A DNA stretch of 64,000 nucleotides from Haemonchus contortus (GCA_000469685.2 LS997564.1:38132612-38196611), one strand, 5' to 3'; positions 45,720 to 59,010 are shown, numbered from the stretch's first letter. Notes: a model not told the origin generated them from the sequence alone. Program-made: numbers and translations.

Positions 45720-47414
45720 AATACGAAGATCATTTTGACGACGGTTTTGTAAAATGCAGGAGGAAATAGCTAATGTGTTGCAGTTGTATCGACGAATTAT
45801 GACCTCGCCAATGGACGCACTGATTAAATAGGTATCTAACATAGATTATAAGGGCCTTTCCAATGCTACTGCGTAGCAATTGTCAATTGTAGTTATGTTT
45901 TGTCTTCATTGACTCAAACTGTTCCCATTTATCAATTCCTATTTGAATTTTTCATATGGCTCTTGAAACGATCTGTTCTTTTTTAGCATTCATAAAAGAA
46001 AGACATAATCCTTGGAAGTTCTGACTTTTTAGTTAAGCAACAATGCATTTACCCTGACCGATACCACTGCCCACCTCCCGATATTTACAGTTACTGCCAG
46101 GGTGATCGGGAAACCACTACTAAACACAATCATCGGTCAAGACGCCGGTGTCCCTTTTGACATGGGAGGGAGTCAGGGTCGTAGCGATTAAATTAGGCTT
46201 GTCGCCTTGAAACTGACTAAAATCTGTGAATGAGCACGAAAGGAGCTGCGACAAAAATGGAAATTTGAAAAATAAGCAGATTCAAAACAGCATAGCAAGC
46301 CACACCCGGGCCTATGTGTTGGATGGAATCGGAGCTCCCGACGGGAAAGGCGTACCGGGTCTGTTGGTCAGTGACGTAAGTCAAAACAAGTCTTACAATT
46401 TCGCCCTATGTTTTCGAAAAGCCCATGGGGGACAAATTACAGAGGTAACACTTACGGGCAGAGCAGGACTCCATCCTTTGCATAACAACATATATACCAA
46501 TAAACCTTCAAGTGCATAGGTAGTATTTTCGAAAATATCAATCGATTTCATGTTTACACCTTTCAGACTGCGGTTCTTCAACTGTTTTTTTTTTAACGTA
46601 AACAAAGCCTAACATTGTTATATTTACTGTACAGTGAGCATAACAAAACCAATGCGATTAATTTCAAACTGGGATCCAATTTACAGACTGACAAATAGAA
46701 AGCAAATCGGGCTAATAGGAAAGTATGACAAACAATAAAACTAATTACGAATTAAAAAAATGGAAAATAAAACACCACATGAAATAGCTAAGAGGTGAGT
46801 TGGGAAAGGCACCAAAAGCACTGCATGTCAAAATGAAAAATCGAAACAAAAAGCATAGTAAAGTCTTGATTAACGTGAATCAAGCCGTTGCTAGGCTATA
46901 AGGAAGTGAAAAAGAGAATACGAATACGATACGAGCAATGAAAATCCAAATTGCGAAGCGAATCATTCGGTTAGGACTAACAGACGAGAATGGGACCAAA
47001 TACGACCAGAGATGCTACAATATTTCATGCAAATAATTATGCTAGACACATGAAAAAAATCTGAGAAGAAAGAAAATACTGTACTGGGCTCTAGCTTAAA
47101 AAATTGACAAGATATGAGAAAAATAACACGATTGCGAGACAGTGAACCTGACCAATCGAGCCGTTCACAGAGATTGACCGGCACGAGAACCTTTGGCACA
47201 GCGACGTTGCGTAAGGTTCCAATACGTTCAACTGTGAAAGAAACTGAAGTCGACCACAGTGGGCCAAGGAACTCTCAAAAGTTCGACAATGGAAATCCCA
47301 TTTTATGCGAGCTGCGACATGAATAGGCCCGACTACTTCGACCCGACCGAAGCAGTGGTGGGAGACGTGGGAAGGATTAGCATGACGTCAGGAAAGAGGT
47401 GAAGATCTTGATGT
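45720..47414. other. spacer between REEP and DHX38
   Basis: 1.7 kb. A plus frame at 46226-46519 (97 codons) is open across a GC-richer block (46290-46470) and is probably repeat-derived. Too long for a tight operon gap. The DHX38 promoter should lie near 45720-45850. Confidence 0.4.
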
Positions 47415-50103
47415 TCACATGTGTCGACGTTGACTCCTCCTTGGCATTGTATTGAATGTATTCTCTCCGCCTTCCAGGGTACGTGATCGTGATCGTGAAC
47501 GATTCTTACGGCGGCGTGTGGGCTATAAATAATAAAACTAAGCATGATGCATCTGAATAAATATCAGAAAGCTATGAAATGTGTCAAACCTCCTCATCTC
47601 CTGAGTGATGGTGCTGCCCTACTGATCTGTCGTGTTCGCCGTCTTCATCGTCAATTTCTTCGATTCCTTCCACTTGAATACGTTTCCGAGGTTCGATCGA
47701 CCGTTCTCGATTAACATCACCAGCACTGTATGATCTTAAAAACTTTCTTTTAAACTTTGAAAACCTGAAATCTTTGGAACTCGATAATAGTGGCATCAAG
47801 AGAAAAAAAGCTGACCTCTGCAATTGATTAACTAGTTGGGCCTGACCACGAAGAGCTGCTTCAGCAACAATGTCGCGAGCACATAACAGGCTACGACTGC
47901 CCAACCGTACAAGCTGAAGTTATGAAATGAGAAACTCTTTGAAGTTTGCCGTTTGTGTAAGCCTCAACTAAGGTTTCCATTACAATTCTTTCCATTCAGA
48001 GAAGATCACCCTAGAGGATTGTTTCAGGACTGGTTGACAATTCCTTGAAATATAGGGAACCCATCGGAAGGGCAACTCTCATTATCTACTTTATTGCACT
48101 GAACTCATTTCGCTTGCTCAGTAAAGATCAATTCAAAGGGATATTTTTGCGATTAATTTGAAATGGAACGTTTGGTGCGAGACTGACAAATCACCGAATT
48201 AAGCTAAATATGTTTAAATACTATTCTCATGTTCTTTGTCTTTGGAACTAACTCTTTAAGGACAAAGACTAGCACAACGGCTAGTCATTGATGTAAATTT
48301 ATCATTTCCGGAAACTTGGCGAGCAGGCCTGTAACTAATTGAACTCGTGGCACATTCCCCTTCTCTACTTATGTTCCCCAGCCCCTAAATAGAACGCACA
48401 CAACTCTACGCTAGCGTGGCCTTGCGATCACATGCTTGTGCAGTCACGTGTGGTCAATTAATGAATGACCTTTCCATTCTTATGCGGGAACTGGGAGCAT
48501 CACCTGATTTGAGGTCTTCGGGAGAGATGCTGAGACCTTATATGAACCCAATGAAAGAAAAGTGGTCAACGACTTATAGTTAAACCACCTACTTGGTTAT
48601 AACTTTCGGATTTTGCTTGCTCCAACAATGCATCGATATCCTGCTCATGCTTGGAGAGCGTAGGATGAATCCACTAAAATGAAAAAAAATCGTTTGCGAA
48701 TGAATTCACCACTGTTTACACACCCCGAATCGAAAAATAAATCGATGCCGACGAAATAAAGAAATGGAAAACAGATGAGAACCCTAGATGATTTGGTAAT
48801 TCAAATTCAATGCCTAACAATTTTTCGAATAGAATTTGAAGTATAGTCAAAAATCCTGTAGTTCCTAAACCTCGGTTGAAAATTCCTTGGTAAGGTAAAA
48901 CATCAAAACTGCTTCTTTGAGTTTTATAGAGTTGAACGCTTACATTGATGAATTTCGGAATTTGTTAGCAGAAAGAAAATGTTCGGTGATGACTTCCAAA
49001 ACGCAAAGTTTGAAGACGAATAAAAAAAATAAGAAACTTCAGATACGAAATCAAAGAAAATTCATGGCGGTTAAAATAAAGTTTCGCTTAAAAAAGTCTC
49101 GCTATGTCACCGCCAGTGAGTTGTCGTGATGAGCAAAGGTCAGTGAGCAGAACACTTTCGAAACTGACTGGCCGTATTGATCATTTTGAAAGTCCGAAGG
49201 GTTAGCCGAGCAAAATGTAGTTTTTGACTTAGCCTCGTAGTCAAAATTAGCATCCCGAAAGGGAAGTTTTGTACTCATTCGAAAAAATTCACAAAAAGGT
49301 ACAAAACAGAAGTTATTTCCATGAAAAACTTCGATGTCATTACTAAAACTTGAAATCTGCTGCTCTTTATTACTGCTATAAACTATTTTCCTACCTGAAG
49401 CTCCATGTTTCAATGGGGTGAATGTCTACAATTAAACAGAAAAAAATGCCAACAAATAGAGTTAAATGAACCTTTCGATATAAAATGGATGCGCCCTTCG
49501 TCCATGGACTCAGCAGCCATAAGACGAAAACGATCTTGAGTTGATAATAAAATGGAAACCAAAATGAGATGAAAATATCGGCTAGCGCTTCTATCAAAGT
49601 GTATATTGCAAAAACAATCCAGTACATCATCCATTTAACGTATTCTCTGACATCCTTCGTTCGAATGGCCTAAAAAGGAATGTTGTTATTCTCATATACG
49701 ATAAAAAGTTCGAACATAAAAATTACAACTTCATGAAAACCCCGTTTCCATTTTTTTCAATTCAAAGCTTTTGAGATGAAAAAGCAGTGAAGAGCAGAAA
49801 TTTCAGAAAACCATTTGTTTCTAATTTTAAGGCCTTCCCAATATTTTCTAGCGCCAGCCAAGAAACCTAGTGGCTGCAACAAAAGAAAAAAGGGAAGATA
49901 GGGTAATAAATAGCTGGTTTATTGAGCGGATAGGTTAAATGTCCTCATTTCGTTAAACTACCACAAGTTTTATTTCATGTAGGCGCCCTTTTCGATGTAG
50001 AAATTGCAGAAAATGGAGAAAAAAGACTCACCTTGTAACTCCTGTAAGCAGGATACAGTGTGCCTGCTGTCAGTGTTATCGCCCGGGACAGTACTACCGA
50101 CAT
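47415..50103 (-). CDS. REEP1-4 family ER membrane-shaping protein, 233 aa
   Basis: Six exons: 50032-50103, 49472-49669, 48593-48673, 47816-47913, 47590-47734, 47415-47522; phases agree. Near-diagnostic REEP1 stretches are [50 protein letters not shown] with [10 protein letters not shown] (residues about 24-90, the TB2/DP1/HVA22 domain with hydrophobic hairpins), [20 protein letters not shown] and [11 protein letters not shown]. These proteins sit in the ER membrane as hairpins, shape tubules and bind microtubules. The C-terminal tail is family-variable: an acidic [13 protein letters not shown] part, then an arginine-serine run ([13 protein letters not shown]) ending QRRHM. A splice acceptor (CTTCCATCAG) sits one base before the ATG. 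Human REEP1 is about 201 aa. Confidence 0.92.
48674..49471. other. REEP intron 2 with a possible 31-base cassette exon
   Basis: At 49395-49425 on the minus strand, TTTAATTGTAG| is followed by 31 bases and CTTCAG|GTAGGAAA. Inclusion of 31 bases would shift the frame, so it would act as a poison exon if used. An antisense plus frame (48917-49129) is lysine-rich and not supported. Confidence 0.3.
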
Positions 50104-51361
50104 ACTGATGGAAGCGTAGAACTGCTATTCAAAACCCGGGCCTTCAGCCACTTCGAACCTGAAAGATTGAACTTTTTCCAAAATGATATCGTATTAATAG
50201 CATTCAAGGCAACGACTGAGGCAAGAGAAAATACACATTTGAAGGGATAAAGGTTGTGAAGGAATAAGTAGAAAACAAGTTTTCTTTCGTGGCAATAAAC
50301 ATCGCCAAATCCCAAAGTTAGGCTCACTTTAAGTTCAGTCCAAGTGATTTTAATCCCAAACTCGAAACACTCGAACTTCCTTCTCACACTTTTCTACAAA
50401 TTGAAAAGTCAAAATTAGCTTATAAGTAAAAAAGTTTCTCGCCACTTAAGCTTCCTCTTGAACACCAAGACTATTCAAACATAAAATGAAACACTTCAAC
50501 TCTCGGAGGAGGTAATCCCAACCCGTGGAAGATTTTCGCCTACAAAGAATTGAAGGGAAGAGTTTGTTTACTTGTTTACAGAAGCTCTCAGAGTACAAAC
50601 AATTCAAACAAGCTGGAAACCTCGAAAATTCACTACCGTTCCCCTTCAACTTTTATTTTAAGCGTTTTCATGCTACTGGGTAAAACGAGGCATGGCTCAG
50701 GCAGATTGATCGACGAATTCCATGCCATAAGCGTTGGCGATGATTACAACGGAGTCTTTTTTGACATGATAATCGAAATCGAGCCAATTTTTCATTCTCA
50801 AAAAAAAAATAAAACCTGGAGAATATCTTTGGAAAATAACATAATTTGAATATTGCGCAGTTACTGCCTCTTTTAAATCAGATCGAGTCCAACTTTCAAT
50901 CTGAAAAAGTCTGAAAAATTCGCAGGAAAAACTACGTTTAGAGTATTTATAAGGTAAGGTAATAATTTATAAGGTGTAATGAGTGAGGAATCATGAAATC
51001 CTGAGGCATGCTTCCAATATTACACACCAATCTTTGCATATTGCATTTCGGGGAATAGCGGAAAGCTGGAAGAGTACGAAGGAAAGTAAGCTTATCGATA
51101 TGTACCTATTCTTGAAATACGCATTCTGCCATTTCACTAAAACGAAATCGATATCTATACAATTAAGATTCCCCATCAATAAACCTATAATCGCATAGCC
51201 TTAGCGAGTGAATTCAAACCCGGCTAACTACGATTCGTGGTATTGGACGAAACAGAACCTAACGGAAAAGTATGCTGGCCATAAAATTAGACTTGTTAGT
51301 TAACTCTATTGGAATATCGACGAATGGCTGTTTCGATAAAAGGATAAAGGATAAAGTTTTT
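50104..51361. other. upstream of REEP; no supported gene
   Basis: A plus frame at 50671-50849 reads fairly protein-like (RLIDEFHAISVGDDYNGVFF) but has no family and no clear splice partners. The REEP promoter should be near 50110-50400. Confidence 0.35.
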
Positions 51362-51640
51362 GGCGTTAATCAATCCCGTCTGAGGGATGCGCCCCCGCAC
51401 TCGACTTCCATTCCGAATCGCAGTGGCGTAATGAGTGCGTATGTGGCCTTTACAATGACCTGCGGTGGCCAGCCGATGTACAAGTCAGTGCTTTTATCCT
51501 CCCAGACGAGTCTGGTACCAATTAACCGACCCCGGAGGGATGGAAGGCTTGGTTGGCCTAGGCGGGCATCGATCCGGGATTCGAGCCCCTGACCGTGCGT
51601 GTGATATGGTGCGCCACTTGCCACTACACCACCTCCGCCC
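51362..51640 (-). repeat. tRNA-derived SINE, copy 2 (best preserved)
   Basis: Read on the minus strand it starts GGGCGGAGGTGGTGTAGTGG (A-box region) with B-box GGGGCTCGAATCCCGG. It continues through GTTAATTGGTACCAGACTC, GGATAAAAGCACTGACTTG and GGCCACATACGCACTCA and ends GGGATTGATTAACGCC. All open frames here are repeat by-products. Confidence 0.85.
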
Positions 51641-52638
51641 TGGCTGTTTCGATAAGGCATAATAAATCTTGAAATATTGAGAAAACCAGAAAAGGCATAT
51701 TAAAACACCACTAGGTTGCCGGGACAACCGCTTACAAGAATGAATGCTTGATAAAATGCTTCATTCAGAAGCTGTGCTGAATCCCAATTACATACATATC
51801 AAAGGTTACGTCAATTGATGTGTTTTGTTACGAAACTCTGCTGGTACCTGAACAAACATTGTCGCCAACAAAGGCACACGTATTGGAAGTGTTTTCGTCA
51901 TATCTAAAACAGAGGCTACGTTTAAAATGACTAAAATTATTCAGACCGAAACCATAGGAGAGGTTTTCGTGACCTTATATGCTTGAAATTATTGATTGAA
52001 CATATAGAAATAGTTCATGCTATTTCTCGAATAAAAAATGTTATGTTTTACTATTTAAGGCTATCTATAGTCAACATAAAGAAAAGCTATGCTTTATATA
52101 ATTAAAAGTACTTACACTGAATGGCAGGAACTATTATCGCCATGTGTGAAAGAAAACTGTTTTACATAAATAAACTTTATATCTTTATATTAAGCATAAA
52201 GGAAATGTTCTTCCAAGCTTTCACAACTGAGATTATTCATATTGAACGTATGGGACATTTTCCGCTACGTCTGAAACTAAGCTGTGCTTCATATAGTGAA
52301 GAGTACTTGTACCATACCTATATGGAAAATGTTTTTGCCAACTTTGTATAATTGAAAGCTATTGTTTGTATCGATCGTAAAACGTATGCTTTTGCTATAT
52401 CTAGCTCTGCTTACATAAACAAAGTTGTCTATGGTAAACAAAAAATAGAAGCAATTCAAAACAAACTACTTCAGCAATTAAGTGGATCGCAAAAAAAACT
52501 TGGATAAAAGCCGTTAACAACTTCAGTACTCGCTCTAAAACCTAGTACCTTTCCAGTAACAGAAAAATTAGTCAGATCAAGAACCGGACTCACAAAATTA
52601 CCTTCATAACTGAGATAAAATCGAAATTACCGATCAAG
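51641..52638. other. AT-rich spacer
   Basis: Around 52040-52430 short related phrases recur (AAGCTATGCTTTATATAATT; AAGCTGTGCTTCATATAGTG), suggesting diverged tandem copies. No gene recognised. Confidence 0.4.
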
Positions 52639-53118
52639 ATGTTGTCTAACCACTCCCTAAATTTGCCAGGACGATCCGATGAGGTGTATTTGTTTTTACA
52701 ACAAATTTATCCCGTTGTTTGTTTGTTTTGATGAGAAAACAACTTCTCAAAGCTGATCGACACATAAATTTTTGTTGAGAGACCATTTTCAAAAAGGATG
52801 ACTTCGATTGCTCTAATTCCTTAATTTAATTATTGTATTATTTAGATCCTGGTATCTCAACTTACAAGATTTAACTGTAAACTTAAAAAAGCTGTCGAAT
52901 AAAGTTATTTTCTATCAAAGAATGAACAGCCTAAAACAAAACCTGCTTGAATTCCAAGGCGAAGAACCGTAAGTCTAACTTCTATAAGCCGTACCCAAAA
53001 ATAACTCCGATTAACTGCTAAACTTGTAAATAGATTGAACTATGTGAACGAAACCGAAGGGAATAACATTTTATCAATGAAGAAATTAAAAAAAAATCTA
53101 TCTGATCATCAGGGAAAG
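52639..53118 (+). CDS. candidate coiled-coil protein, partial
   Basis: Exons 52639-52724, 52846-52968 and 53034-53118 join in phase (2, 2). Exon 2 is flanked by ATTATTTAG| and GAACC|GTAAGTCT; exon 3 begins after TTGTAAATAG|. The frame reads MLSNHSLNLPGRSDEVYLFL, then LQDLTVNLKKLSNKVIFYQR and LNYVNETEGNNILSMKKLKK, a helical, Lys/Leu-rich product with coiled-coil character. The donor of exon 1 is poorly defined within a GTTTG-rich run. After 53118 the frame runs into a GC-rich repeat and stops at 53289, so the 3' end is unknown. No family recognised. Confidence 0.35.
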
Positions 53119-54654
53119 GTTGAAATGGGAAAACTAGTGGGTATGGGAGCAGGAGCCCAAGGTCGAGTGCAAAATAGAGTCAGGCTGGGACTGGCGATCA
53201 ATACCGCCGCGCGCGGATTAAAGAGCGACGACATCTATGCGGGGACGAGCCCGAGGCTAGTGAGGTCATCTTCACCGGGCGGGACTTAATTAGGGGCAGG
53301 TGGTGGTGTCTGGGGCTAATGTTGACAGATCGCATATGGACCCAATAAAAGTCCTCATATTATAAACAATTTATAAAATTCCTGCCGGGGATTCTTCACT
53401 AATCTCCGAAAAACTGGGAAAAGTCAGAGAGCCATGGAAGTAAAGTTATTATACCAGTCTGCGTCTACTTAATTTCCATGGTTATGGTTGTCAAGGCCTC
53501 TGTAACAGGGGTCATAATTACCCGAACTGGATTGGGGATTGCTACGACCAATTTCGTCTGCCAAAGGGCCCGATACATACACGTCGAGTAGTAGGAGCTG
53601 CGATTACAAGGGCTCGGGGATCCTACTGGGTAATAACTTGATAGTTAAGAATATTTGATCTCTTTCAAATATATTATAGAGAGGGCCAAACCTTCTCTTT
53701 GTATCTTTCATCCCCAATTCCTTTCCTACATGTTCTCTTCGAATAGGGTAAGGGGGAGGGTGCGAGGTTCGAGATAGAGACAGGGAAGACAACGATTATT
53801 CCGATGGGAGAATGTGCTGAGGTGATATTGACAGGGCCATTTCACGCAACGTCAGCCTTACTTTGATGGTCCCTGAAGTGTTGGTGGCTGAAAACTAGAT
53901 TAAATATCAATATTGTTTTTAATTTCGAAGCCCCTTTCGTGAAGCATACGGATAATCCAATGCTTCCACGAGTTCAAGTGGGAACTGTGTGCATGGCGCA
54001 CTCTGAGATGCAGCCGCTAGCCTTCTGTCATACGCAGAGTGGGTCCTCAACTTATTGAACGCAGATGACGGGAACCAGTTAACCCTTGAACGACATCAGA
54101 TGCCGTTGAAAGTTACAGGATAACGACTGGAATCGGTTCAAAACGGACGGAAACGAAAGAGCGAAAATCGGAAATCGAGGCATTTGAAAGAACAGAAGGT
54201 GAAAGAGGGGACAGAGGTAGCTCTTTCCAGGGCGGGTAATCGCTGAGAGCTCCTAGAGAATGGGGTGCACGAAACCACAAAACGGAGGGTTTCAACTAGA
54301 AATCATTACTGTTTGTCATGCGCCTAGGTTATGACCGATAAAATGAGATGGGAACATGAAATGAACCTTTGAGTCATCACTTACGAAACTGGCTATTAGA
54401 CTAGAAAATCGCGAGATTCGGAACAGCCGTTACTGACAGCGACAAAGTGATAAGACCGTACTGACATTGCTTATCAGTGACGTTCTGGTACCTGCCTTCA
54501 TATGAGTAACAGTTTTTAACGGCATTTCAACATTCGTGGACCACTGATCAAAACATGGTCATTTTCAAGGCCGACCTTGATCTTGCCGAATTTGAATTCC
54601 AAAGAAAGGACCTTTGAAAAAAGTCTCATTTCTAGTCAATTTAGTCAATTTTCT
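53119..54654. other. repeat-rich spacer
   Basis: GC-rich block 53140-53300 and scattered repeat-like sequence. No gene recognised. Confidence 0.4.
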
Positions 54655-54860
54655 ATAATATCTGCACCGATTGGGCAGAATTGATGCGGTGGAGGGTTCG
54701 AAACCCGGATCCATTCCGGCCCACGGTAGGTCAATTGGTACACGTGTGGATAAAAGTCTTGACTTATACATTCTAGCTACCGAAAGCCATTGTATAGACC
54801 ACATACGCATTCAAAACTACTACGATTCCGAATGGAAATAGAATGCTGGGCGCATGCCGA
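54655..54860 (+). repeat. SINE copy with internal deletion
   Basis: Has the B-box-like GGGTTCGAAACCCGG, then GGTCAATTGGTACACGTGTG joined directly to GGATAAAAGTCTTGACTT, and the tail ACCACATACGCATTCAAAAC and ACGATTCCGAATGG. It lacks about 10-20 bases between these blocks compared with copy 2. Confidence 0.65.
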
Positions 54861-55859
54861 AAAAGGACTTAACAAAGTCAAAGACTTCCCCTACCGGCCT
54901 ATTCAACTACATCTATTCAAAGAATCGAGTTTACTCAACATTTTTCCACATTGTCGCCATTTCGATCAATAGGGATTTGAATGCTCTATGGCAGTTTTAC
55001 GATGCCCTGGTCTTTACAGCTCGCACTCATGTTCTTCAAATAAGATTATCGTGCAACACACTTGAACCCTCCCTTCACCCCTCGCTCGACATTCCATCTA
55101 TTTGATCCAGAACTGCTCTTCTATTTTTTCTCGAGCGTTGCACGATTCTTATCAGCATTCACTGTGATCCCAATAGTCTGAAGGTCGACCTTTACCCCAT
55201 ATTAGCTGCATTCAGACTTTGCGTTCGCCTCGCCCGCGTTGGATCAATACCGACAACTTGACTGCGACAAAGGGCGTAGGCGTGGTCAGCGGACGTTGCA
55301 CGCTAGGTACTGTGTCGACGTCAACTCTGAACGGCATGTTGGTTCCCAGATGCACCTGTCATGACTGTTCCCCTGCTCTTCTGATGCCTCTGATGTTTTT
55401 TACTACTAGTTTAAGCAAATATTTCTCGGACTGCGAATCTGTTCCGAAGAATGTCCCGTAGAAAAATGACCTTTAATGCTTCCTAAAAAACATGGCTGCG
55501 AGCTGGTAACGACATGAGCATTGTAAAACTGTCAAAGTACCTGCAAAAATGGATCGACTGAAGAGGCGATAATGTAGAAAAATAAAGCATTCTCCGGCTA
55601 CTGTACTGATGTGGGTATTGTAGAGACTATACGGTTAGCACCGAAATTACAGGAGATTTTACTTGAGAGATCGTCCCCACATGAACTGGGACATCAGGCA
55701 CTGCAATCAGATGTCAGAAACCCGGATATCAGGGTCCAGGAGCTGTGGATAATGCTCGAGTATAGAGCATTTTAGTTGAGGCAGTGCAGGTAGAGGGTGA
55801 ATAGAAGGAAACTTCAGCTACACCACTCAGCTTATCCTTTGCATGGGGTAGGCAACTAG

Positions 55860-55985
55860 TAACAATTTGGGTACACGCGTTAACTGGAGTCCGTATGCAG
55901 TTGTGAAGACAAACTACATATTCAACCAACTCTACGATTCCGGGTAGAAATAGGATACGTGGCGCACTACGAGGATCGCTGCTAA
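55860..55985 (+). repeat. SINE 3' half, diverged
   Basis: Shares GGGTACACGCGTTAACTGGA and ACGATTCCGGGTAGAAATAG and GTGGCGCA with SINE tails. The head is not recognisable. Confidence 0.4.
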
Positions 55986-56084
55986 ACTTCAAATTGAAGT
56001 TATGTATGGACGCTGTTGATAGCTTCCGAAGAATTACCTAACCATTGATTTAATGGCAATGGAGACTTACATTTAGCCAGGAAA

Positions 56085-56160
56085 TTTTTTTGTTTTTTTT
56101 TCAATTTTTTTGAATTTTTTTGATAATTTTGAATAATTTGATAAGTTTTTGAATTGGGGA
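56085..56160. repeat. T-rich low-complexity run
   Basis: Runs of TTTTTT and TTTGAATTTTTTTGATAAT with a rough 9-12 base rhythm. Confidence 0.7.
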
Positions 56161-56498
56161 AAAGAACACTCAGACAGAAACTGGAACCGTGATCAAAGTA
56201 AACAGATAACCATCTGCAGAGTAACGAAATGATATGGTAGAATCAATTGTAGAAAGAGGTTCAACTATATAAACACCGTACAGGAAGAGGCTGTTGATCT
56301 AGGGTGCAAGCACAGCGCTAAAGAAAATAACCCAACAATACCCCTTGTGTACCTACCTCAACTTAAAAAACTCGACTATTTATCCAATCCTGCGAAAAAA
56401 ATTCGCCGATCACATGGAAACGAGAAGGGGGAGGGGATGGTTAGGAAGAAGTTTGTTTTTGAAAAAAAAAGTTTTGGGATTTACAGAATATCAACATA

Positions 56499-57022
56499 CA
56501 GTAGCGCTCAAAAGTCTTCGGTGAAACGGTTCTTCAGCCATACTTTTCAATCGTAATTCCTTTCCTACTGGATCTAATCCTGCGAAATTTCAATATTTGG
56601 AGCGTGGGTGTACTGTGAATATTTACCACTATCAACCTGCAATCTGATCATGTTCCAGATATTTCAAAGAGCATCAACTCAAAGCGACTGAAAATACAGA
56701 TGATGGTCCTTCTAGAAACTCTTTCCTTTTTATAATGTCAAAAGTGTAGGAACGGTAACGCCGATCACAATAGATGAGAAAAACGCACATAAGGTGCAAA
56801 TAAGTGCAGACGCCAACAACTTTACTTTTAGCAAAATCTGCTACCGCAACAACACCTTGCTCTACCTGTGGATATTGCAGCTTTGCAGTCAAATAGTGTT
56901 GGGTAGGGTGAAATGTGCTCTAGTTAAACATATTCAAATTTCGTGTCATTCGGTCTACTAAGAAAAAAGTTATGAACGAAAAAGCGTCAAAGCACTCCAC
57001 CGAAGACTATTGAGCGCTACTG
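56499..57022. mobile_element. Tc1-type non-autonomous element, 524 bp
   Basis: Inverted ends begin CAGTAGCGCTCAA and continue AGTCTTCGGTG, about 25 bases with one mismatch (A against T), flanked on both sides by TA (56497-56498 and 57023-57024), the Tc1/mariner target. No transposase frame inside. The flanking TA and near-perfect ends suggest recent movement. Confidence 0.8.
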
Positions 57023-58828
57023 TATGTATTATTATCCCAGAGCTATGAAAATTTCATTATCTACCGGAATTTTCAGCTTTAAAAACGACTCCTTCCGTTC
57101 TAACCGACGAATCGGGTTAAATGGTAGTGAAATTGAAATTACTTAAATAGATCACTGAGATTTTCAAAATATTTTAAAAAATACTTTTAGCCTTTAAATT
57201 CAGTCAGCTTGTGTTTTAACAATTAGGAAAAAACATAAAAAGTGAAAAGGAACAAAATCAATCGAATAAAAAATCAAAAGAACAAAACCAAACAATGTGA
57301 AAAAAGGCTAGAGTAAATTTAAAACTCAAAATTCCAGTTCATTACCTGGCTATTCAGAAGAACTCGAAATGGAACTGAAGAGTGAATGAGGAGAAAAAGT
57401 AGGCTCATTAACAAATGCATGGAAGCACTTTGACGAGCACGTTAGCTTACATAAACGATTACCGCCACGACGTTCCTAATGAAAAAAAAAATCTCACAGA
57501 AAAATTAGGGTTTTTGCCTAGTGGCTTCATATCACTGTAGGCAGAAAATTTCAATGGACCGAAATTCTGCTGAAAAAAAATCGAGTCATTTGAATTTATA
57601 TGAAAGCTAACAGCTTATCTGCCTATGCATGCAATTTAAGTGTAGTCCGTCTATTTTCTACTTTTTCTAGAAATGAAGACAATGGCACAATTACTATTTC
57701 TTCTGGCTAGTTTTGATATCACAGTTCCTTTGTACGATGTAAAGTCAGAGCAAGATGTACAGCGGATCAATTAAGAAAGGCACACACATGAAATGAGGTT
57801 GTATGTCACGGCGATGATTGGGAGGCGAACCTAATGGATGCGAATGTGGATACTGATGCCATAACAGTACACATAGAAACGAACACTCGCCAAAATGACT
57901 TGAGTGAAAATGTGAAACATCGTGAAAACAGGATTGGGGAAGTGAGAGGAAAAAAGAGGGATCATACTAGGGCGATCATTCAAGAAAAGAGCTGGAAGAG
58001 GACAGACTAAAAACACCTTTTAGGTAGGCGCACTGAAGATTCGCTTTATTCCGTCAAAAAGTTCCGATGTTTTTCAGGTTTTTTATCAGCGATTCCCGCT
58101 GATATCGTTCTCAGGTCTACGAAATGGTGTTAGAAGTTCCAAAACTCTTAACAAATATAACCGAAAGGGCGTCAAAAGGGGCGGAGCATGCGCAAAGAAG
58201 TTGAATTGCGACACAAAAGGGGCGGGCTGTATACACATTTTGTATAACGCGCCCTTTTATTTCGGCGACGGCAACAACAGGAACTCGAAGTCCATTACCG
58301 ACTAAATAAGCATCTGCTTGAAGAATTCATTAGGATGAAGGAAGGAAATAGAGCGAGTTCATGTGTGCGACTTAGACGAACATTCGGGAGCTTACTAGTG
58401 AACAGTGAACATTGTGTAGCACTTATGCTCCACTCAGCATTCCTCGAACTCAGTTCTATTAGTGCCTAGCAAGAAATAGACCTAGTAACAGCTATTTTAT
58501 GTAGTATCGACCTCGGCAGCTCGTTCGTTGCAAATTGCTTTCGTTTTTGTCCACTACGCTTTTCGCCTAGCAGTTGCGTGTGATGCAGTTGTGCAGCCGT
58601 TCGATGGAGACAACTGAATAACTGAAAGCATTCTGCAAAAGGCTTCATCGATAAACGGTGGGAGGGTGCTGGAAAAGAAGGACGGAAGAGCTTGGGAAAG
58701 CAGCAGTTCGGAAAGTGTATTGAGCGAGGTTTCAAGCTATACCAGTGGCTCCAATTTCGGCTAGTCACGGGCTTCCACTTACCTACATCCGAATCCACTT
58801 TGAAACTGACGTCTGCAAAGTACGGAAG
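57023..58828. other. spacer
   Basis: Low-complexity A-rich tract near 57180-57330 and GC-box-like AAAAGGGGCGG repeats at 58172-58230. The minus frame 58466-58897 belongs to the dispersed repeat described at 58829. Confidence 0.4.
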
Positions 58829-58985
58829 CACTTTAGGAGGTGAAACACAGAGGAATGTTTGATCAGAAGATTTCCTCCCAAAAAAGCCATCTATCAATAT
58901 CGGAAACCAGGGGAAAAGTGCACGAAGGGATTTAAAAAAGTCGATTTTTTCAGGAGTGCTTTGAAATTACAGCACTCCGGAAAAA
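58466..58985 (-). repeat. dispersed repeat copy 1 carrying a 143-codon open frame
   Basis: Bases 58829-58985 match 60411-60575 in direct orientation (AGGAGGTGAAACACAGAG, TTTGATCAGAAGATTTCC, ATCAATATCGGAAACCAGGG). On the minus strand copy 1 has an uninterrupted 143-codon frame (58466-58897) reading GFFGRKSSDQTFLCVSPPKV, which corresponds to FFCWKSSDQT in copy 2. Next to it sits a GGAGTGCT/AGCACTCC hairpin. Family unknown. Confidence 0.55.
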
Positions 58986-59010
58986 AAACCACTGCAGATA
59001 CAGGTGAAGA

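Noticed and set aside
51272..51727. Several overlapping frames of 65-106 codons
   Set aside because: All lie on SINE copy 2.
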